A DNA stretch of 64,000 nt from Pontibacterium granulatum (GCF_029961155.1 NZ_JASBRH010000016.1:1-64000), one strand, 5' to 3'. Positions 23,853 to 36,482 are shown, counted from the stretch's first letter. Notes: generated from the letters alone by a model not told the origin. Numbers and translations are program-made.

Positions 23853-24790
23853 GTGTTGATGTCCTGTTTTAACAAGGCCTGTATCAGTTCGGTTGTTGGC
23901 GCCTCTTTGCCAAGTGCCGCGCAACGACGCAATACTGCACCACAGATCTCCTCCAGTTCAAGGGGGCGCCCCTTTTCTTTATCGACCAGCATCGAGGTTT
24001 TGATTGCGTCAAAGTTGCAGATCAGGTTGAACATCTCATCCACATCCGCCTTAGACAGGTTAATACCGTCTGCTTCGGCCGCCAGCGCAGTCTCCTCCAT
24101 CATCCGATAGACCGCCTTACCGTAGGCCGGGTGTTGGGTGAGCGCACGGGTATCGAGCATCGTGAGCGCTGATAACGGATTAACACCATTGTTGATCAGC
24201 AGCTTGCGCCACAGCTGGTACTGAATATCGTCGCTCAATGTGGTTGGAATACCGGCTGCGATAAAGGCATCGACCAGCGGTTGCAAACGGTGTTGCAGCT
24301 CTGATGTGTTGCTGACATTGGGCCATGCACCCATCACCACCTGAGCAGGGCCTTTAGCATCGATGACGCCCGGTTCGATAATATGACCACCAATGCGTAC
24401 TGCTAATCCTCCAACCGTGCGGTTGTCGCCGATCTGGACTGCGATCTGGGGTTCGTTGTCGACGCCATTCTGGAGCGATAGAACCGGTGTATCAGCGCTA
24501 GCCAACCAATCGCCCAGCTCTGTCAGTAAGGCAGGGGTGGCACCGCTCTTGAGCGAGATGATGACCAGGTCAAACTGATTGGCGCTTTGGGATTTGATTA
24601 AAGTTGCATGGTCGAGTGCGGTCACCGGTTGGTGAAACTGAAATTCCGGGTGCTGGACCTTAAGACCGTTCTTTTGCAGTGCCTGGAGATGTTTGCCGCG
24701 GGCTGTCAGAGTCAGCTCGTGTCCGGCTGTTTGCAGGCGAGCTGCGTAATAGGCGCCAATCCCGCCCGCACCGATCATCAGAAAACGCAT
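23849..24790 (-). CDS. panE: 2-dehydropantoate 2-reductase (ketopantoate reductase)
   Basis: 313 aa from the ATG at 24790 (AAGGAG upstream); the frame stays open to 25030 but the family always starts at the Rossmann motif, here MRFLMIGAGGIGAYYAARL with GxGGxG at residues 7-12. NADPH-binding N-domain to about 175, then the C-terminal helical ApbA_C domain with the catalytic Lys in WRKLLINNGVNPLSAL. Reduces ketopantoate to pantoate for CoA synthesis. Paralogues with other 2-oxoacid substrates exist, so panE itself is likely but not certain. Followed by hopJ. Confidence 0.88.
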   Translation of the reverse strand: MRFLMIGAGGIGAYYAARLQTAGHELTLTARGKHLQALQKNGLKVQHPEFQFHQPVTALDHATLIKSQSANQFDLVIISLKSGATPALLTELGDWLASADTPVLSLQNGVDNEPQIAVQIGDNRTVGGLAVRIGGHIIEPGVIDAKGPAQVVMGAWPNVSNTSELQHRLQPLVDAFIAAGIPTTLSDDIQYQLWRKLLINNGVNPLSALTMLDTRALTQHPAYGKAVYRMMEETALAAEADGINLSKADVDEMFNLICNFDAIKTSMLVDKEKGRPLELEEICGAVLRRCAALGKEAPTTELIQALLKQDINT

Positions 24791-24952
24791 GGATACTCCT
24801 TCGGCTTTTGATAGTGAATCGATTATTTCCCTTTGGTGTTTGAAGTACCAGTTTATTGGCGCATCAATCTGTTGCAAAAAGTTTGCTTTGGTGGCGGCCA
24901 TAAACGGACGCGAGGTGTGTGATAAATAGCGACTGGAGCGGGATGTGGTGAC

Positions 24953-25060
24953 GTGAAAAATACGTGTGATCAGCATCGCTGGCTGTTTCACGAGCACAAC
25001 GCGTATAGCCTGGAAGGGCAGCGCGAGCAACTGTCGCAGGCGCTGCTCGCATCCTATTAA
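24953..25060 (+). CDS. Possible 35-aa small protein between panE and an aldo/keto reductase
   Basis: A GTG-initiated ORF encodes VKNTCDQHRWLFHEHNAY followed by SLEGQREQLSQALLASY, with GGAG about 15 nt upstream. It lies in the 286-base space between two leftward genes and reads in the opposite direction. Amphipathic composition and clean stops (TAATAA) favour a real gene, but size and lack of a known family make this uncertain. Confidence 0.3.
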   Translation: MKNTCDQHRWLFHEHNAYSLEGQREQLSQALLASY

Positions 25061-25076
25061 TAAGGCAATTTAGTCC

Positions 25077-26060
25077 TCAGTTTTCGCTATCGACTTCGCG
25101 CATGGCTGCCGGTGGGTAACGCGCGCCTTTGATCAGGCTTGGATTGATCGTCGCTTCAATCTGTTCCATCTCTTCAGCCGACAGCTTAATTTCACTGGCC
25201 GAAGCATTCTCTTCCAGATGCGCAGTGTCGCGTGTCCCGGGAATCGGGATATGGCCGCTGCCTTTGTTCAGTAACCAGGCCAGCGAGAGTTGAGCCGGGC
25301 TGTAACCCAGCTCTTCGGCCAGCACAGAGAAATTGCGCACCACATTCAGGTTGTGAGCGAAATTCTCGGGCTGAAAGCGAGGCATACCACTGCGCAGATC
25401 GCTATCCGATAACGCTGTCCGCAACGTTAAGGTGCCCGTTAGCATCCCGCGACCAACGGGACTGAACGGTACGAAGGTAATACCCAGTTCCTGACAGGTC
25501 GCCAGCACCTCCCGCTCAGCGCCACGGCTCCATAACGAGTACTCCGATTGCACAGCGTCGACCGGGTGCACCGCATGTGCACGTCGGATGGTGTCGGCGG
25601 AAACTTCCGATAGACCGATGGCCCGGATTTTACCTTGTGCTTTGAGGTCGGCGAGGGCGTCCATGCTTTCCTCAATCTCGGTACTGGGATCTTTGCGGTG
25701 CAGGTAGTAGAGATCGATCACATCGGTCTGTAGACGCAACAGGCTGGTGTCGCACATTCGGTGAATGTTCTCCCGGCTGCCATCGATAATCCGTTTGCCT
25801 GTGGCGTCACCATCCAGCGCGCACTTAGAGGCGAGGGTGAGTTGGTCGCGATAGGGTTTGAGTACCCGTCCAAGCAGTGTTTCGTTGTTACCGATGCCAT
25901 ATACTGCAGCGGTATCAAACAGGTCGTAACCCAGTTCCAAAGCGCGTAACAGGAGTCTCTCCGCTTGCTCAGGTTCGCAGTGGCCATAACCATGGGAGAG
26001 GTTCATGCAGCCCAGGCCGATCGCAGAGACCGAAAAAGGGCCAAGTTGCCGTTTGTGCAT
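25077..26060 (-). CDS. Aldo/keto reductase
   Basis: 327 aa TIM-barrel oxidoreductase. Catalytic tetrad visible as Asp (DLFDTAAVYG), Tyr (VYG), Lys (LTLASKC) and His (DLYYLHRKDP). NADPH-binding C-terminal region SVPIPGT-like as HIPIPGTRDTAHLEENASA. Closest in style to YajO/Gcy1-like reductases of aldehydes or 2-keto compounds; substrate unknown. It runs leftward as a single gene and ends 16 bases after the small ORF on the other strand. Confidence 0.93.
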   Translation of the reverse strand: MHKRQLGPFSVSAIGLGCMNLSHGYGHCEPEQAERLLLRALELGYDLFDTAAVYGIGNNETLLGRVLKPYRDQLTLASKCALDGDATGKRIIDGSRENIHRMCDTSLLRLQTDVIDLYYLHRKDPSTEIEESMDALADLKAQGKIRAIGLSEVSADTIRRAHAVHPVDAVQSEYSLWSRGAEREVLATCQELGITFVPFSPVGRGMLTGTLTLRTALSDSDLRSGMPRFQPENFAHNLNVVRNFSVLAEELGYSPAQLSLAWLLNKGSGHIPIPGTRDTAHLEENASASEIKLSAEEMEQIEATINPSLIKGARYPPAAMREVDSEN

Positions 26061-26081
26061 CGTGCTTCCTTTCCGGTGGAC

Positions 26082-26486
26082 TTAGCTTTCCAGCCACACA
26101 TCTCTGGCCCAATGCCAGATTGAGCTCCACTCTTCGGTTGCCGCATCTTCCTCAATCGACCACAGCAATACTTCGCCCTCCTGGGTGATCACATAGTATT
26201 GATCGCCATCCACGCAGATAGGGACGTACTCGCGGGGCACGCCGTCAGCCCATGCGTTTGCTGCAACTTCTGGCAGGTAGGTGTGGGATTGAGGATCGGC
26301 AGCGGTGACCGGCTCGACGCTACCGTAAATCACATCACCGGTTTTCAGCATAAATTCGCGCATCTCAAAGGGGATTGAGATCAGGATCTCCTCCTCAACT
26401 TCAACCAACTGGTCTTCGGTGGGTAGTTCCAGAGGCACAACGACCCGAGCGTTGCTCTCACGCAATTTTTGCAATACGTCTTCCAT
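26082..26486 (-). CDS. SMI1/KNR4 (SUKH) family protein
   Basis: 134 aa. SUKH-type fold indicated by LPTEDQLVEVEEEILISIPFEMREFMLKTGDVIYGSVEPVTA, then LPEVAANAW and FVPICVDGDQYYVITQEGEVLLWSIE. In bacteria such proteins are often immunity proteins to polymorphic toxins, though many stand alone with no toxin, as here. It lies 21 bases upstream of the aldo/keto reductase on the same strand, with ribosome site AGGACG. No toxin gene is nearby. Confidence 0.88.
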   Translation of the reverse strand: MEDVLQKLRESNARVVVPLELPTEDQLVEVEEEILISIPFEMREFMLKTGDVIYGSVEPVTAADPQSHTYLPEVAANAWADGVPREYVPICVDGDQYYVITQEGEVLLWSIEEDAATEEWSSIWHWARDVWLES

Positions 26487-28958
<2,472 letters not shown>

Positions 28959-28966
28959 GGAGCCCA

Positions 28967-29243
28967 ATGGAAAAGAATGATAAAGCGTTACAGAAGCGGG
29001 TGAAGCGTCAAGCAGGGCGAATGAAGCAGGCAGAAAACGATCGTCCCACCCTCATGGGCCAAACTGTATATTTGGGAACGCTGGGGCTTGTGTTTGTATT
29101 ACCCGTCATCGGTGGTGCCTATCTTGGGCGCTGGTTCGACAGTCTGGCAGCCGGCTACTCTGTACGTTGGACTCTGAGTCTCATCTTTTTAGGCTTAGTG
29201 ATCGGAGCAATCAACGTTTATCTTTTGATCAGAGAACATGATC

Positions 29244-29251
<8 letters not shown>
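28967..29251 (+). CDS. atpQ: N-ATPase AtpQ (AtpI-like membrane subunit)
   Basis: 94 aa starting MEKNDKALQKRVKRQAGRM (AAGGAG ribosome site). Two hydrophobic segments (about residues 35-55 and 63-85, with GGAYLGRWFDSL between them) resemble AtpI/AtpQ proteins thought to help c-ring assembly. It overlaps the next gene. In the usual N-ATPase operon a second small gene, atpR, follows; there is no room for it here because a-subunit translation starts within the end of this ORF. Confidence 0.85.
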
Positions 29252-30204
<953 letters not shown>

Positions 30205-30241
30205 ATTATGGGTCAATAATAAACAAGAAAGGAATGCCGTC

Positions 30242-30991
30242 TTGGAACTGAACTGGTCCACATTCGTGCTGGAAATTGTCAACTTTCTGGTTTTGATCTG
30301 GATATTGCAGCGCTTTATATATAAGCCGGTCCTTAAGATTATTACGCAGAGACGCGCCGAAATAGAAAAGCAGAGTGCCGATGCGCAGTGTTTACACGAG
30401 GACGCCACCAATCTGAAAAAACAGTATCAGAACCGGCTGAATGATTGGGATCAGGAGAGGCAATTAGCACGGGATAATCTTAATAAGGAGATAGAGAACG
30501 AGCGGATTCGCCAACTTGATGAACTGCAGAGGGAGCGGGTTCAGGAGCGGGAAAAAATCAAGACAGCGGAGGAGCGACGTTATATTGAAACCGTTCGTGA
30601 GATTGAACACCAAGCTTTGCGGCAAGGAGCCCAATTTGCTGCGCGCCTGCTAAATATAGCGAGCGGGCCTGAGCTGGAAACGCGATTGATCTCTCTGCTT
30701 ATTGAAGAGCTAAACGCATTGGCCCCACATAAGGTTTCGTTGCTTCAGGAACACTGGGGGGAAGCTCCAGGATCCATAACTGTATGCAGTGTTTATCCGA
30801 TATCAGAGGGGCAAAAAAAACTATTGGAAACCGCCTTGGCAAAGACTATTGGGCAAACACTCCCCGTGAATTATACACAGGAGCCTGAGTTGGTCGCTGG
30901 GTTGCGTATTACTATCGGCGCTTGGGTACTACAAACTAATGTTCGTGATGAGCTGAAAGGATTCGAGGAATTTGCCCGTGTCGCTCGATGA
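30242..30991 (+). CDS. atpF: N-ATPase fused b-delta stator subunit
   Basis: 249 aa from a TTG start (AAAGGAATG upstream). N-terminal membrane segment (about 8-28), long charged coiled coil (about 40-150), then a globular C-terminal region whose last part ([35 protein letters not shown]) resembles the C-terminus of subunit delta/OSCP (ELxGGxxxxxGxxxxDxSxxxxL). No separate atpH is present, so this chain probably does both jobs, as known for N-ATPases. It overlaps atpA by 20 bases. Confidence 0.88.
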   Translation: MELNWSTFVLEIVNFLVLIWILQRFIYKPVLKIITQRRAEIEKQSADAQCLHEDATNLKKQYQNRLNDWDQERQLARDNLNKEIENERIRQLDELQRERVQEREKIKTAEERRYIETVREIEHQALRQGAQFAARLLNIASGPELETRLISLLIEELNALAPHKVSLLQEHWGEAPGSITVCSVYPISEGQKKLLETALAKTIGQTLPVNYTQEPELVAGLRITIGAWVLQTNVRDELKGFEEFARVAR

Positions 30992-32471
30992 TTTTAGCGG
31001 CAACCCAGAGGGGGCGGTGGCCAAGCAGGCAGACTGGCTGAAGCGTTATCAACCAAGCCTGCATATTGTTGAGCGAGGCAGTGTAGTCTCCGTCGGAGAT
31101 GGTATTGTCTGGATCCGCGGTCTGCCCTCCGCCGCGATGGATGATATCTTGACCCTCGACGATGGCAGCAGTGCCATGGTATTCGACCTCACGGAAGACT
31201 TGGTTGGTGCTGTTTTGCTGCATGAGACTGATGCGTTGACTGCAGGTACTGCGGTACACATGACAGGGCGAACCTTAAGTTTACCGGTCGGTGACGCTTT
31301 GCTAGGGAGAGTGATCGACCCTTTAGGCGAGCCTTTAGACGGCACCAGCCCACCCCATCCCAGCGCCTGGCAATGTCTGGAAGGGCCTGCGCCAGGTATA
31401 ACCGCCCGAGACTTCGTCAATCAACCGCTATACACAGGTATCAAGATTATCGATACGCTGGTGCCCATCGGCAAAGGCCAGCGACAACTATTGATCGGAG
31501 ATGACGGCCTGGGTCGAAGCGCTCTGGCGTTAGATGCCGTTATCAATCAACGTGGAAAAGGTATTTACTGTGTTTATGTCCTCATTGGCCAAAAACGTTC
31601 CACTGTCGTCAATACCATCGAAACTCTGCGCAATTACGATGCGCTGGATTACACCACAGTTGTAGTCGCTGAAGCGAGCAGTCTCCCAGGCTTACAATAT
31701 TTGGCTCCATTTGCAGGGTGTGCGGTGGCTGAATTCTGGATGCAACAGGGGCTGGATACCTTGGTGGTCTATGACGACCTGTCGACTCATGCCAAAACCT
31801 ACCGGGAGCTTTCGTTGTTATTGCGCCGCCCTCCCGGTCGTGAGGCTTATCCCGGGGATATTTTCTCGGTACATGCCCGTTTATTGGAGCGTTCCACCTG
31901 TCTTAATGCAGTTTACGGTGGCGGTAGCATGACGGCGTTGCCCATTGTTGAAACCCAACAAGGAGAAATCTCCTCTTACATCCCGACCAATTTGATCTCT
32001 ATCACCGACGGCCAGCTTTATCTTGAGCGTGAACTGTTTTCAGCCGGTTTTCGACCCGCCATTGATATTGCTCGCTCCGTTTCTCGAATCGGAGGGCAGG
32101 CTCAGCATCCCCGGATTAAGGAAGAAGCTGGACGTATGAAGCTGGATTATCTCCAGTTTATGGAGTTGGAGGCCTTCACCCGCTTTGGTGCACGCTTGGA
32201 GGCTTCAATGGAGGACGCTATCAACCGTGGTAGGGTGTTACGGGAAATCTTGAAACAGGATCGACTTGAGCCGTTGTCAGAGCAGTTTCAGGTCGCTTGG
32301 TTGTTAGCTTTTAATGATGGATTGTTTAGCGGAGTAGAGCTTGAGCAGGTGCATCAAAGGCTCGAAGTCTTGAGGCATAAACTGCATGATTCGACCCTAT
32401 CTCTGGATTCACCGCGTGAACAATGGCGTGACATGTTGCGGCAGTGGTTAGATCTGAGTGAGGGGGAGTGA
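30972..32471 (+). CDS. atpA: N-ATPase subunit alpha with atypical P-loop
   Basis: 499 aa from TTG (GTG at 30978 is an alternative). The usual P-loop GDRQTGKT is GDDGLGRS at 176-183: the nucleotide-binding Lys is Arg182 and two other positions differ. The Arg finger region [12 protein letters not shown] is intact, as are [12 protein letters not shown] and the ADP-ribose region. So alpha can still complete the catalytic site in beta, but its own non-catalytic nucleotide site is probably weak. It overlaps atpF. Length is normal. Confidence 0.92.
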   Translation: MPVSLDDFSGNPEGAVAKQADWLKRYQPSLHIVERGSVVSVGDGIVWIRGLPSAAMDDILTLDDGSSAMVFDLTEDLVGAVLLHETDALTAGTAVHMTGRTLSLPVGDALLGRVIDPLGEPLDGTSPPHPSAWQCLEGPAPGITARDFVNQPLYTGIKIIDTLVPIGKGQRQLLIGDDGLGRSALALDAVINQRGKGIYCVYVLIGQKRSTVVNTIETLRNYDALDYTTVVVAEASSLPGLQYLAPFAGCAVAEFWMQQGLDTLVVYDDLSTHAKTYRELSLLLRRPPGREAYPGDIFSVHARLLERSTCLNAVYGGGSMTALPIVETQQGEISSYIPTNLISITDGQLYLERELFSAGFRPAIDIARSVSRIGGQAQHPRIKEEAGRMKLDYLQFMELEAFTRFGARLEASMEDAINRGRVLREILKQDRLEPLSEQFQVAWLLAFNDGLFSGVELEQVHQRLEVLRHKLHDSTLSLDSPREQWRDMLRQWLDLSEGE

Positions 32472-32472
32472 C

Positions 32473-33342
32473 ATGAGCAAGCGGCATGATCTCGACCATC
32501 ATCGTTACAGTCTTGGTGAGATCCGAGAGATCATGAACGCTATGAAAACCCTGGCCTACATGGAAACGCGAAAGCTGTCCCGCTTTATTCAGGCTCAGAA
32601 GGCAGTGGTTGCTAATATTGAGTCCGCAGCAGTTGATTTTATGTCCTTTCATGGCGATACCTTGCCAGAGGTTCAGACAGAGATAACAGTGTATTTGTTA
32701 ATCGGCACCGAGCGTGGTTTTTGTGGCGATATCAATCAGGCGCTAGCAAGTCAATTTGAGAGGGTTGAAACACATGCCGTTTATGGTGCTTCGGCAAGTC
32801 TGATTGTTATCGGTCGTAAACTACATCAATTATTTGAAAACGATAAACGTGTGGCTGCATATATCTCTGGTGCCAATATCGCTGAAGAGGTGTCCGCTGT
32901 ATTAGAGGAAGTGGCGCAAGAATTATCAATATTGCAGCGAAAACATGGCACGCTCACTCTATACAGTATCTATCACTCTGGAGAAGATGGCATAAAAATG
33001 AACATGCTGTTGCCTCCATTTAAGTCGTTAAATCATCAACAGGTTAGATATTCAGATCCGCCGCTTCTAAATATACCACCGGCTGAATTTTTTCTTGAAT
33101 TAACAGATGCTTACGTGTTTGCAGCGTTAAATGAAATGCTCTATACATCTTTGATAATTGAAAACCGTCACCGGATGACGCATTTGGAGGGGGCGGTTCA
33201 GCACCTTGATGAAGAGGTCATTGAGCTGATGCGCAAATCCAACGTCCTGCGGCAAGAGGAAATCACTGAGGAAATTGAAGTGATTCTGCTTAGCACAGAT
33301 AGCCCTAACATCAGGGAAAAAACTAAAAAGACCTATAGATAG
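32473..33342 (+). CDS. atpG: N-ATPase subunit gamma
   Basis: 289 aa from the ATG at 32473 (GGGGGAG ribosome site, 1 base after the atpA stop). N-terminal coiled-coil segment (YSLGEIREIMNAMKTLAYMETRKL), central fold with GTERGFCGDINQAL in place of the usual DRGLCG, and C-terminal helix with NEMLYTSLIIENRHRMTHLEGAVQHLDE. This is the rotating central stalk. Last gene of the operon. Divergent from housekeeping gamma, as expected for the N-ATPase lineage. Confidence 0.92.
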   Translation: MSKRHDLDHHRYSLGEIREIMNAMKTLAYMETRKLSRFIQAQKAVVANIESAAVDFMSFHGDTLPEVQTEITVYLLIGTERGFCGDINQALASQFERVETHAVYGASASLIVIGRKLHQLFENDKRVAAYISGANIAEEVSAVLEEVAQELSILQRKHGTLTLYSIYHSGEDGIKMNMLLPPFKSLNHQQVRYSDPPLLNIPPAEFFLELTDAYVFAALNEMLYTSLIIENRHRMTHLEGAVQHLDEEVIELMRKSNVLRQEEITEEIEVILLSTDSPNIREKTKKTYR

Positions 33343-33758
33343 CAGTGCCTTTTTGAAGGTCAAATCCATTGTGAAAAGCGGTGGTTGGTCTTCTAACTGG
33401 CTAGAAGCGCCATTGGGTGGCGGATCACCAACTCTTTTGCCCATTCGTTTCGGTTGTCCCATGCGGTTTTAGCGCCCGCCCTTCGGGGCATTCAGAGCAA
33501 TTCAATCTCCGCGTTAGCGCTTTTCGCCAGGCAACCAGCATGGCTGTAACCGCTGCCTCAATCTTGAATTGCTCTGATTGCCAGAGGCGTTTCGGACTTG
33601 TTCGCAGGTTCCCTAAGCTCCTTTTTGGAAGCACAGCAATTCCTTTCGTTTCTGAGTACGAAAATTTTTTATTGATCTAGGACAACTTTTGTAAATTTTG
33701 TGGTAAAGTCACGCGCGAAAATTTTCACAAACTCGCGGTTTGATAAGGAATATTATAA
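33343..33758. other. Gene-poor right flank of the N-ATPase operon with an inverted-repeat element
   Basis: No convincing gene. A leftward 69-aa ORF at 33425-33634 spans a repeat-like block and is probably not a protein gene. The last 60 bases before 33759 hold the promoter of the small Cys protein. No terminator for atpG was obvious. Confidence 0.5.
33492..33577. repeat. 14-bp perfect inverted repeat, candidate mobile or structured element
   Basis: TCAGAGCAATTCAA at 33492-33505 and its exact complement TTGAATTGCTCTGA at 33564-33577 enclose 58 bases. The surrounding 200 bases (with the CGCCC...GGGGC hairpin at about 33472-33489) look like a repeat I have seen as intergenic material in other gammaproteobacteria. 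It could be a miniature element remnant or a folded RNA. Confidence 0.5.
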
Positions 33759-33938
33759 ATGAACGTTGATCAGCACCTGAAAGTTGCACAGTGGCACCTG
33801 GAACAGGCTCGTCTGCACGCTACTAACGGCGACCACAAATGCGGCTGCCCAGTAAACGACCACGACGCTAAAGCGATCGCTGCTGTTGAAGCTGGCATGA
33901 TGAAGATCGAAGAAGAACTGACTTGCTCCGTAAAATAA
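33759..33938 (+). CDS. Short, probably highly expressed 59-aa protein with CGC motif
   Basis: MNVDQHLKVAQWHLEQARLH followed by a loop with KCGCPVNDHD and a second helix AAVEAGMMKIEEELTCSVK. Three cysteines. Codon choice is almost purely the optimal set (CTG, CGT, AAC, GGC, GAA), the ribosome site AAGGAA is well placed, and a strong terminator follows 14 bases after the stop. These features indicate an abundant small protein, probably two helices joined by a Cys-bearing turn. No family recognised. Function unknown; metal binding is possible. Confidence 0.8.
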   Translation: MNVDQHLKVAQWHLEQARLHATNGDHKCGCPVNDHDAKAIAAVEAGMMKIEEELTCSVK

Positions 33939-33952
33939 GTTAGTTGCTTCCG

Positions 33953-33984
33953 AAAAAAGCCGCGCCATAGAGTGCGGCTTTTTT
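33953..33984 (+). terminator. Terminator of the 59-aa gene
   Basis: AAAAAAGCCGC...GCGGCTTTTTT is a 5-bp GC stem extended by A-T pairs around a 10-nt loop, with T-run. Confidence 0.88.
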
Positions 33985-34075
33985 GTGCCTGAAAGAAACT
34001 CATGGTCCCGAAGCAGTCGTCAGTATTTGTGCTAGACTGCGCTGCAATATTAATGGAGTGATCAGGAGATTATGG

Positions 34076-35380
34076 ATGAACAAACTCGTCCTTCCCGTGG
34101 TATTCGTTGGCGCGGCTGCAATAGCGGCAGGCGGTATCAAATATACCGGTGATCAGGCACATGCGTCTGTTGTGCAGGTGGTTGAGCAGATCAATACAGC
34201 GCCGCAGTACGAAGGCATGATGAAAGCAGAGCTGCAGTCCTCGCCAGGTTATATGGCGAGCAGCTACCAGATCGACCTGATCTTCGAAGATCCAAATATC
34301 GTAGAGGTTTTGCAGATCGAACGTATCCCGTTTGTGATGAATACCAAGAACGGCTTTCTGACCGCAAACTACGATCTCCGTCTGGCCCCAGGTGAGTTGC
34401 TGGATGCCCTAAAAGCCACACAGGCCAATCCTTCCCAGCCACCTGTGCTGCTCCTGGCTGATGCCAGCTTTAATCCGGTATCACAAGAACTGGTCGTTGA
34501 TCAGATCTTTAAGTCCGACACCTTTGCTGTAAAGGAAGAGAACAACGAGTTCCGTATTGGCGCTTTTGAAAGCGAAGGTACAATTGTTGGCAATGAGATG
34601 TCCGGTACAGGCTCCATCGGCGATACCGTCATCATTGAAAACGGTGAGCAGCTGGTGAAAATGAGCGGTATGACACTGGCGCATCGCGCTACTTTGGTGC
34701 CAGGAAGCAGTTACTTTGATGGTCTGCTGTCCAGCTTCAAGATGGATGCCACAATTGGCGAGATGTGGGTGAACAACCACGCCGCGAATAAGGTTGTAAC
34801 CCTGAACGACATCGGTATAGCGATGGCTCAGGCAGAAAAGGCTGACCGTACCTTGCTGGATTTTGTCTACAGTATGGGTGCAGTGGCTGTTGAGTCTGAC
34901 TATGAAGAACCGGTAAACCTGAACAGCGCAAAACTGGATATGACCTTCGACTTTGATAAAGAGGCATTCCAGACCTTTTCCAAGCAGGTAAACGAACTGC
35001 CGCAGGCACAGCGCCAGAACCCGTTTGTCATGATGGGGCTGTTTAGTGGCCTGACAAACAAAGGTATTAACCTGAACCTGAGTACGTTTGACGTGCAAAC
35101 CGATAAAGGCATCCTGAAAGCCGATGGCGATATGCAGATGGCAGGCTTCGATATGATGCAGGGCATGCAGAATCCGAACGCATTGCTGCAGAAGCTGGAT
35201 GGCAATTTCCAGTTCAGTGTGGACGAATCCCTGCTGCAGGCGTTGCCGGATCAGAACCCGTACCGTGAGCTGGACGGTCTGGCGGCGCAGGGTCTGATGA
35301 AGAAAGAGGGCGGCAAGATCAGTACTGAGGTGTCTGTTAACAAAGGTAAGATCGTGGTTAACGGCATACCGATGACCTAA
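34076..35380 (+). CDS. DUF945 (YdgA-like) family protein
   Basis: 434 aa from the ATG at 34076 (AGGAG upstream); the frame is open to 33983 but lies over the terminator. N-terminal signal-anchor (VLPVVFVGAAAIAAGGI) then a long periplasmic part of the DUF945 type: repeated beta strands such as LTANYDLRLAPGELLDAL, GSIGDTVIIENGEQLVKMSGMTL, LNSAKLDMTFDFDKEAF, and the C-terminal KGKIVVNGIPM. Members such as YdgA/YihF are membrane-anchored and belong to the AsmA-like lipid-transfer superfamily. Exact role unknown. Confidence 0.88.
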   Translation: MNKLVLPVVFVGAAAIAAGGIKYTGDQAHASVVQVVEQINTAPQYEGMMKAELQSSPGYMASSYQIDLIFEDPNIVEVLQIERIPFVMNTKNGFLTANYDLRLAPGELLDALKATQANPSQPPVLLLADASFNPVSQELVVDQIFKSDTFAVKEENNEFRIGAFESEGTIVGNEMSGTGSIGDTVIIENGEQLVKMSGMTLAHRATLVPGSSYFDGLLSSFKMDATIGEMWVNNHAANKVVTLNDIGIAMAQAEKADRTLLDFVYSMGAVAVESDYEEPVNLNSAKLDMTFDFDKEAFQTFSKQVNELPQAQRQNPFVMMGLFSGLTNKGINLNLSTFDVQTDKGILKADGDMQMAGFDMMQGMQNPNALLQKLDGNFQFSVDESLLQALPDQNPYRELDGLAAQGLMKKEGGKISTEVSVNKGKIVVNGIPMT

Positions 35381-35402
35381 ACATGATCCTGTTCGAATAG
35401 TT

Positions 35403-35431
35403 AAAGGCAGCCCCGATCGGCTGCCTTTTTT
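35403..35431. terminator. Terminator between DUF945 and LysR genes
   Basis: AAAGGCAGCC-CCGATC-GGCTGCCTTTTTT is a 7-bp GC stem with A and T runs, working for the rightward DUF945 gene and possibly for the convergent LysR gene, whose stop it overlaps. Confidence 0.88.
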
Positions 35432-36383
35432 ATGCCTGGCTGTTCAGCTCTTCCAGCAAACTGTCCCGTCCGGTGTCGCTGACGTAATCCAGAAAAGTCT
35501 GGGCGACAACGGACAGGCTCTTGGACTTCAGATGCACAAGATACCAAGTGGGTGTAATCGGCAGCTGTTGCACATTCAGTTCAGCCAAACCAGTGCGGCC
35601 ACCGAAGGAGAGGGTATGGCTGGAGAGGATTGATACCCCTAGTCCCGACATAACCGCGTGTTTGATCGCTTCGTTACTCTCGATTGTCATGCGTACGTTG
35701 AGTTTGATCTCACGGTTGGCCATATGCTGTTCGATGGCGTGACGGGTGCCCGATCCGTTTTCCCGCATCAGGAAAGGCTCTTCGGCAAAGGTTTCCAGTG
35801 GAATTGTTGTAGCATTTGCCAACGGATGATCTTCAGGCGCAATCGCGACCAAAGGGTTGGGCAGGAAGTCATAGGTTTGCAGCGCGTGGTCCTTGGGGGG
35901 ATGACTGAATACGTACAGGTCGTCTTCGCCGGTCTCCATACGATCGATAATTTGCTGTCGGTTGCCCACCTTAAAGTCGATATCGATCTCGGGATACAAC
36001 TTACAGAAATCACCCAGTAGGTGGGGGATAAAGTACTTGGTGGTTGTCACCACCGCCAGCTTCAACGTACCCGCTTTCATACCCTTGAGTTGAGACAGGG
36101 TCATATCCAGGCGATCAAAGCTCTGCAGCACCTCGCGGGCGGTAGAGACAACGGCAAGTCCTGCTTCGGTGAAAATCAGCTTGCGGCCGACTTGATCGTA
36201 GAGCCTGGCATCCACTGAGCTTGCCAGCTTTTTCAGCTGCATGGAAACGGTAGGTTGGGTCAGATGCAGCTGCTCGGCAGCGGCGGTGACGGAGCCCTGT
36301 TGGTAGACCGCCAGCAGGATCTCCAGCTGTCTGATCGTACCAATATGCGCGTGTAGGCGTGATTGATTCATGTATAGATGCAT
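35430..36383 (-). CDS. LysR-family regulator, CbbR-like
   Basis: 317 aa. N-terminal winged HTH at about residues 17-75 (RQLEILLAVYQQGSVTAAAEQLHLTQPTVSMQLKKL) and a periplasmic-binding-like effector domain from about 105, with TKYFIPHLLGDFCKLYPEIDIDF. Sequence style and the presence of SHPPKDH recall CbbR/RbcR-type regulators of CO2 fixation and bicarbonate genes. It is divergent from the SbtA-type bicarbonate permease operon and therefore its likely controller, probably responding to inorganic carbon or a metabolite. A second in-frame ATG (36371) is possible. Confidence 0.88.
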   Translation of the reverse strand: MHLYMNQSRLHAHIGTIRQLEILLAVYQQGSVTAAAEQLHLTQPTVSMQLKKLASSVDARLYDQVGRKLIFTEAGLAVVSTAREVLQSFDRLDMTLSQLKGMKAGTLKLAVVTTTKYFIPHLLGDFCKLYPEIDIDFKVGNRQQIIDRMETGEDDLYVFSHPPKDHALQTYDFLPNPLVAIAPEDHPLANATTIPLETFAEEPFLMRENGSGTRHAIEQHMANREIKLNVRMTIESNEAIKHAVMSGLGVSILSSHTLSFGGRTGLAELNVQQLPITPTWYLVHLKSKSLSVVAQTFLDYVSDTGRDSLLEELNSQA

Positions 36384-36430
36384 GTCTATTTTAAAAATAA
36401 ATAATATCGATTTTTGTCTATTCTTAAAAT
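36383..36430. promoter_or_regulatory. Direct-repeat operator candidate between lysR and the SbtA operon
   Basis: TGTCTATTTTAAAA (36383-36396) and TGTCTATTCTTAAAA (36415-36429) are direct repeats spaced 32 bases, about three helical turns. They lie in the 100-base space between divergent genes, where LysR proteins bind. A motif-bearing palindrome ATAGATGCATGTCTAT overlaps the lysR start. Confidence 0.5.
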
Positions 36431-36482
36431 CCTTCAGAATGCTTTCCCGTCGAGTGAATCTTTACAGGAGAGAATAAATCAG

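Noticed and set aside
26082-26486. SUKH protein as part of a toxin-immunity locus
   Set aside because: No toxin or secretion gene in the neighbourhood; it sits with an aldo/keto reductase.
33470-33600. Possible integron attC site
   Set aside because: GTTAG-like pieces are present, but no matching core sites in the right order, no integrase and no cassette array.
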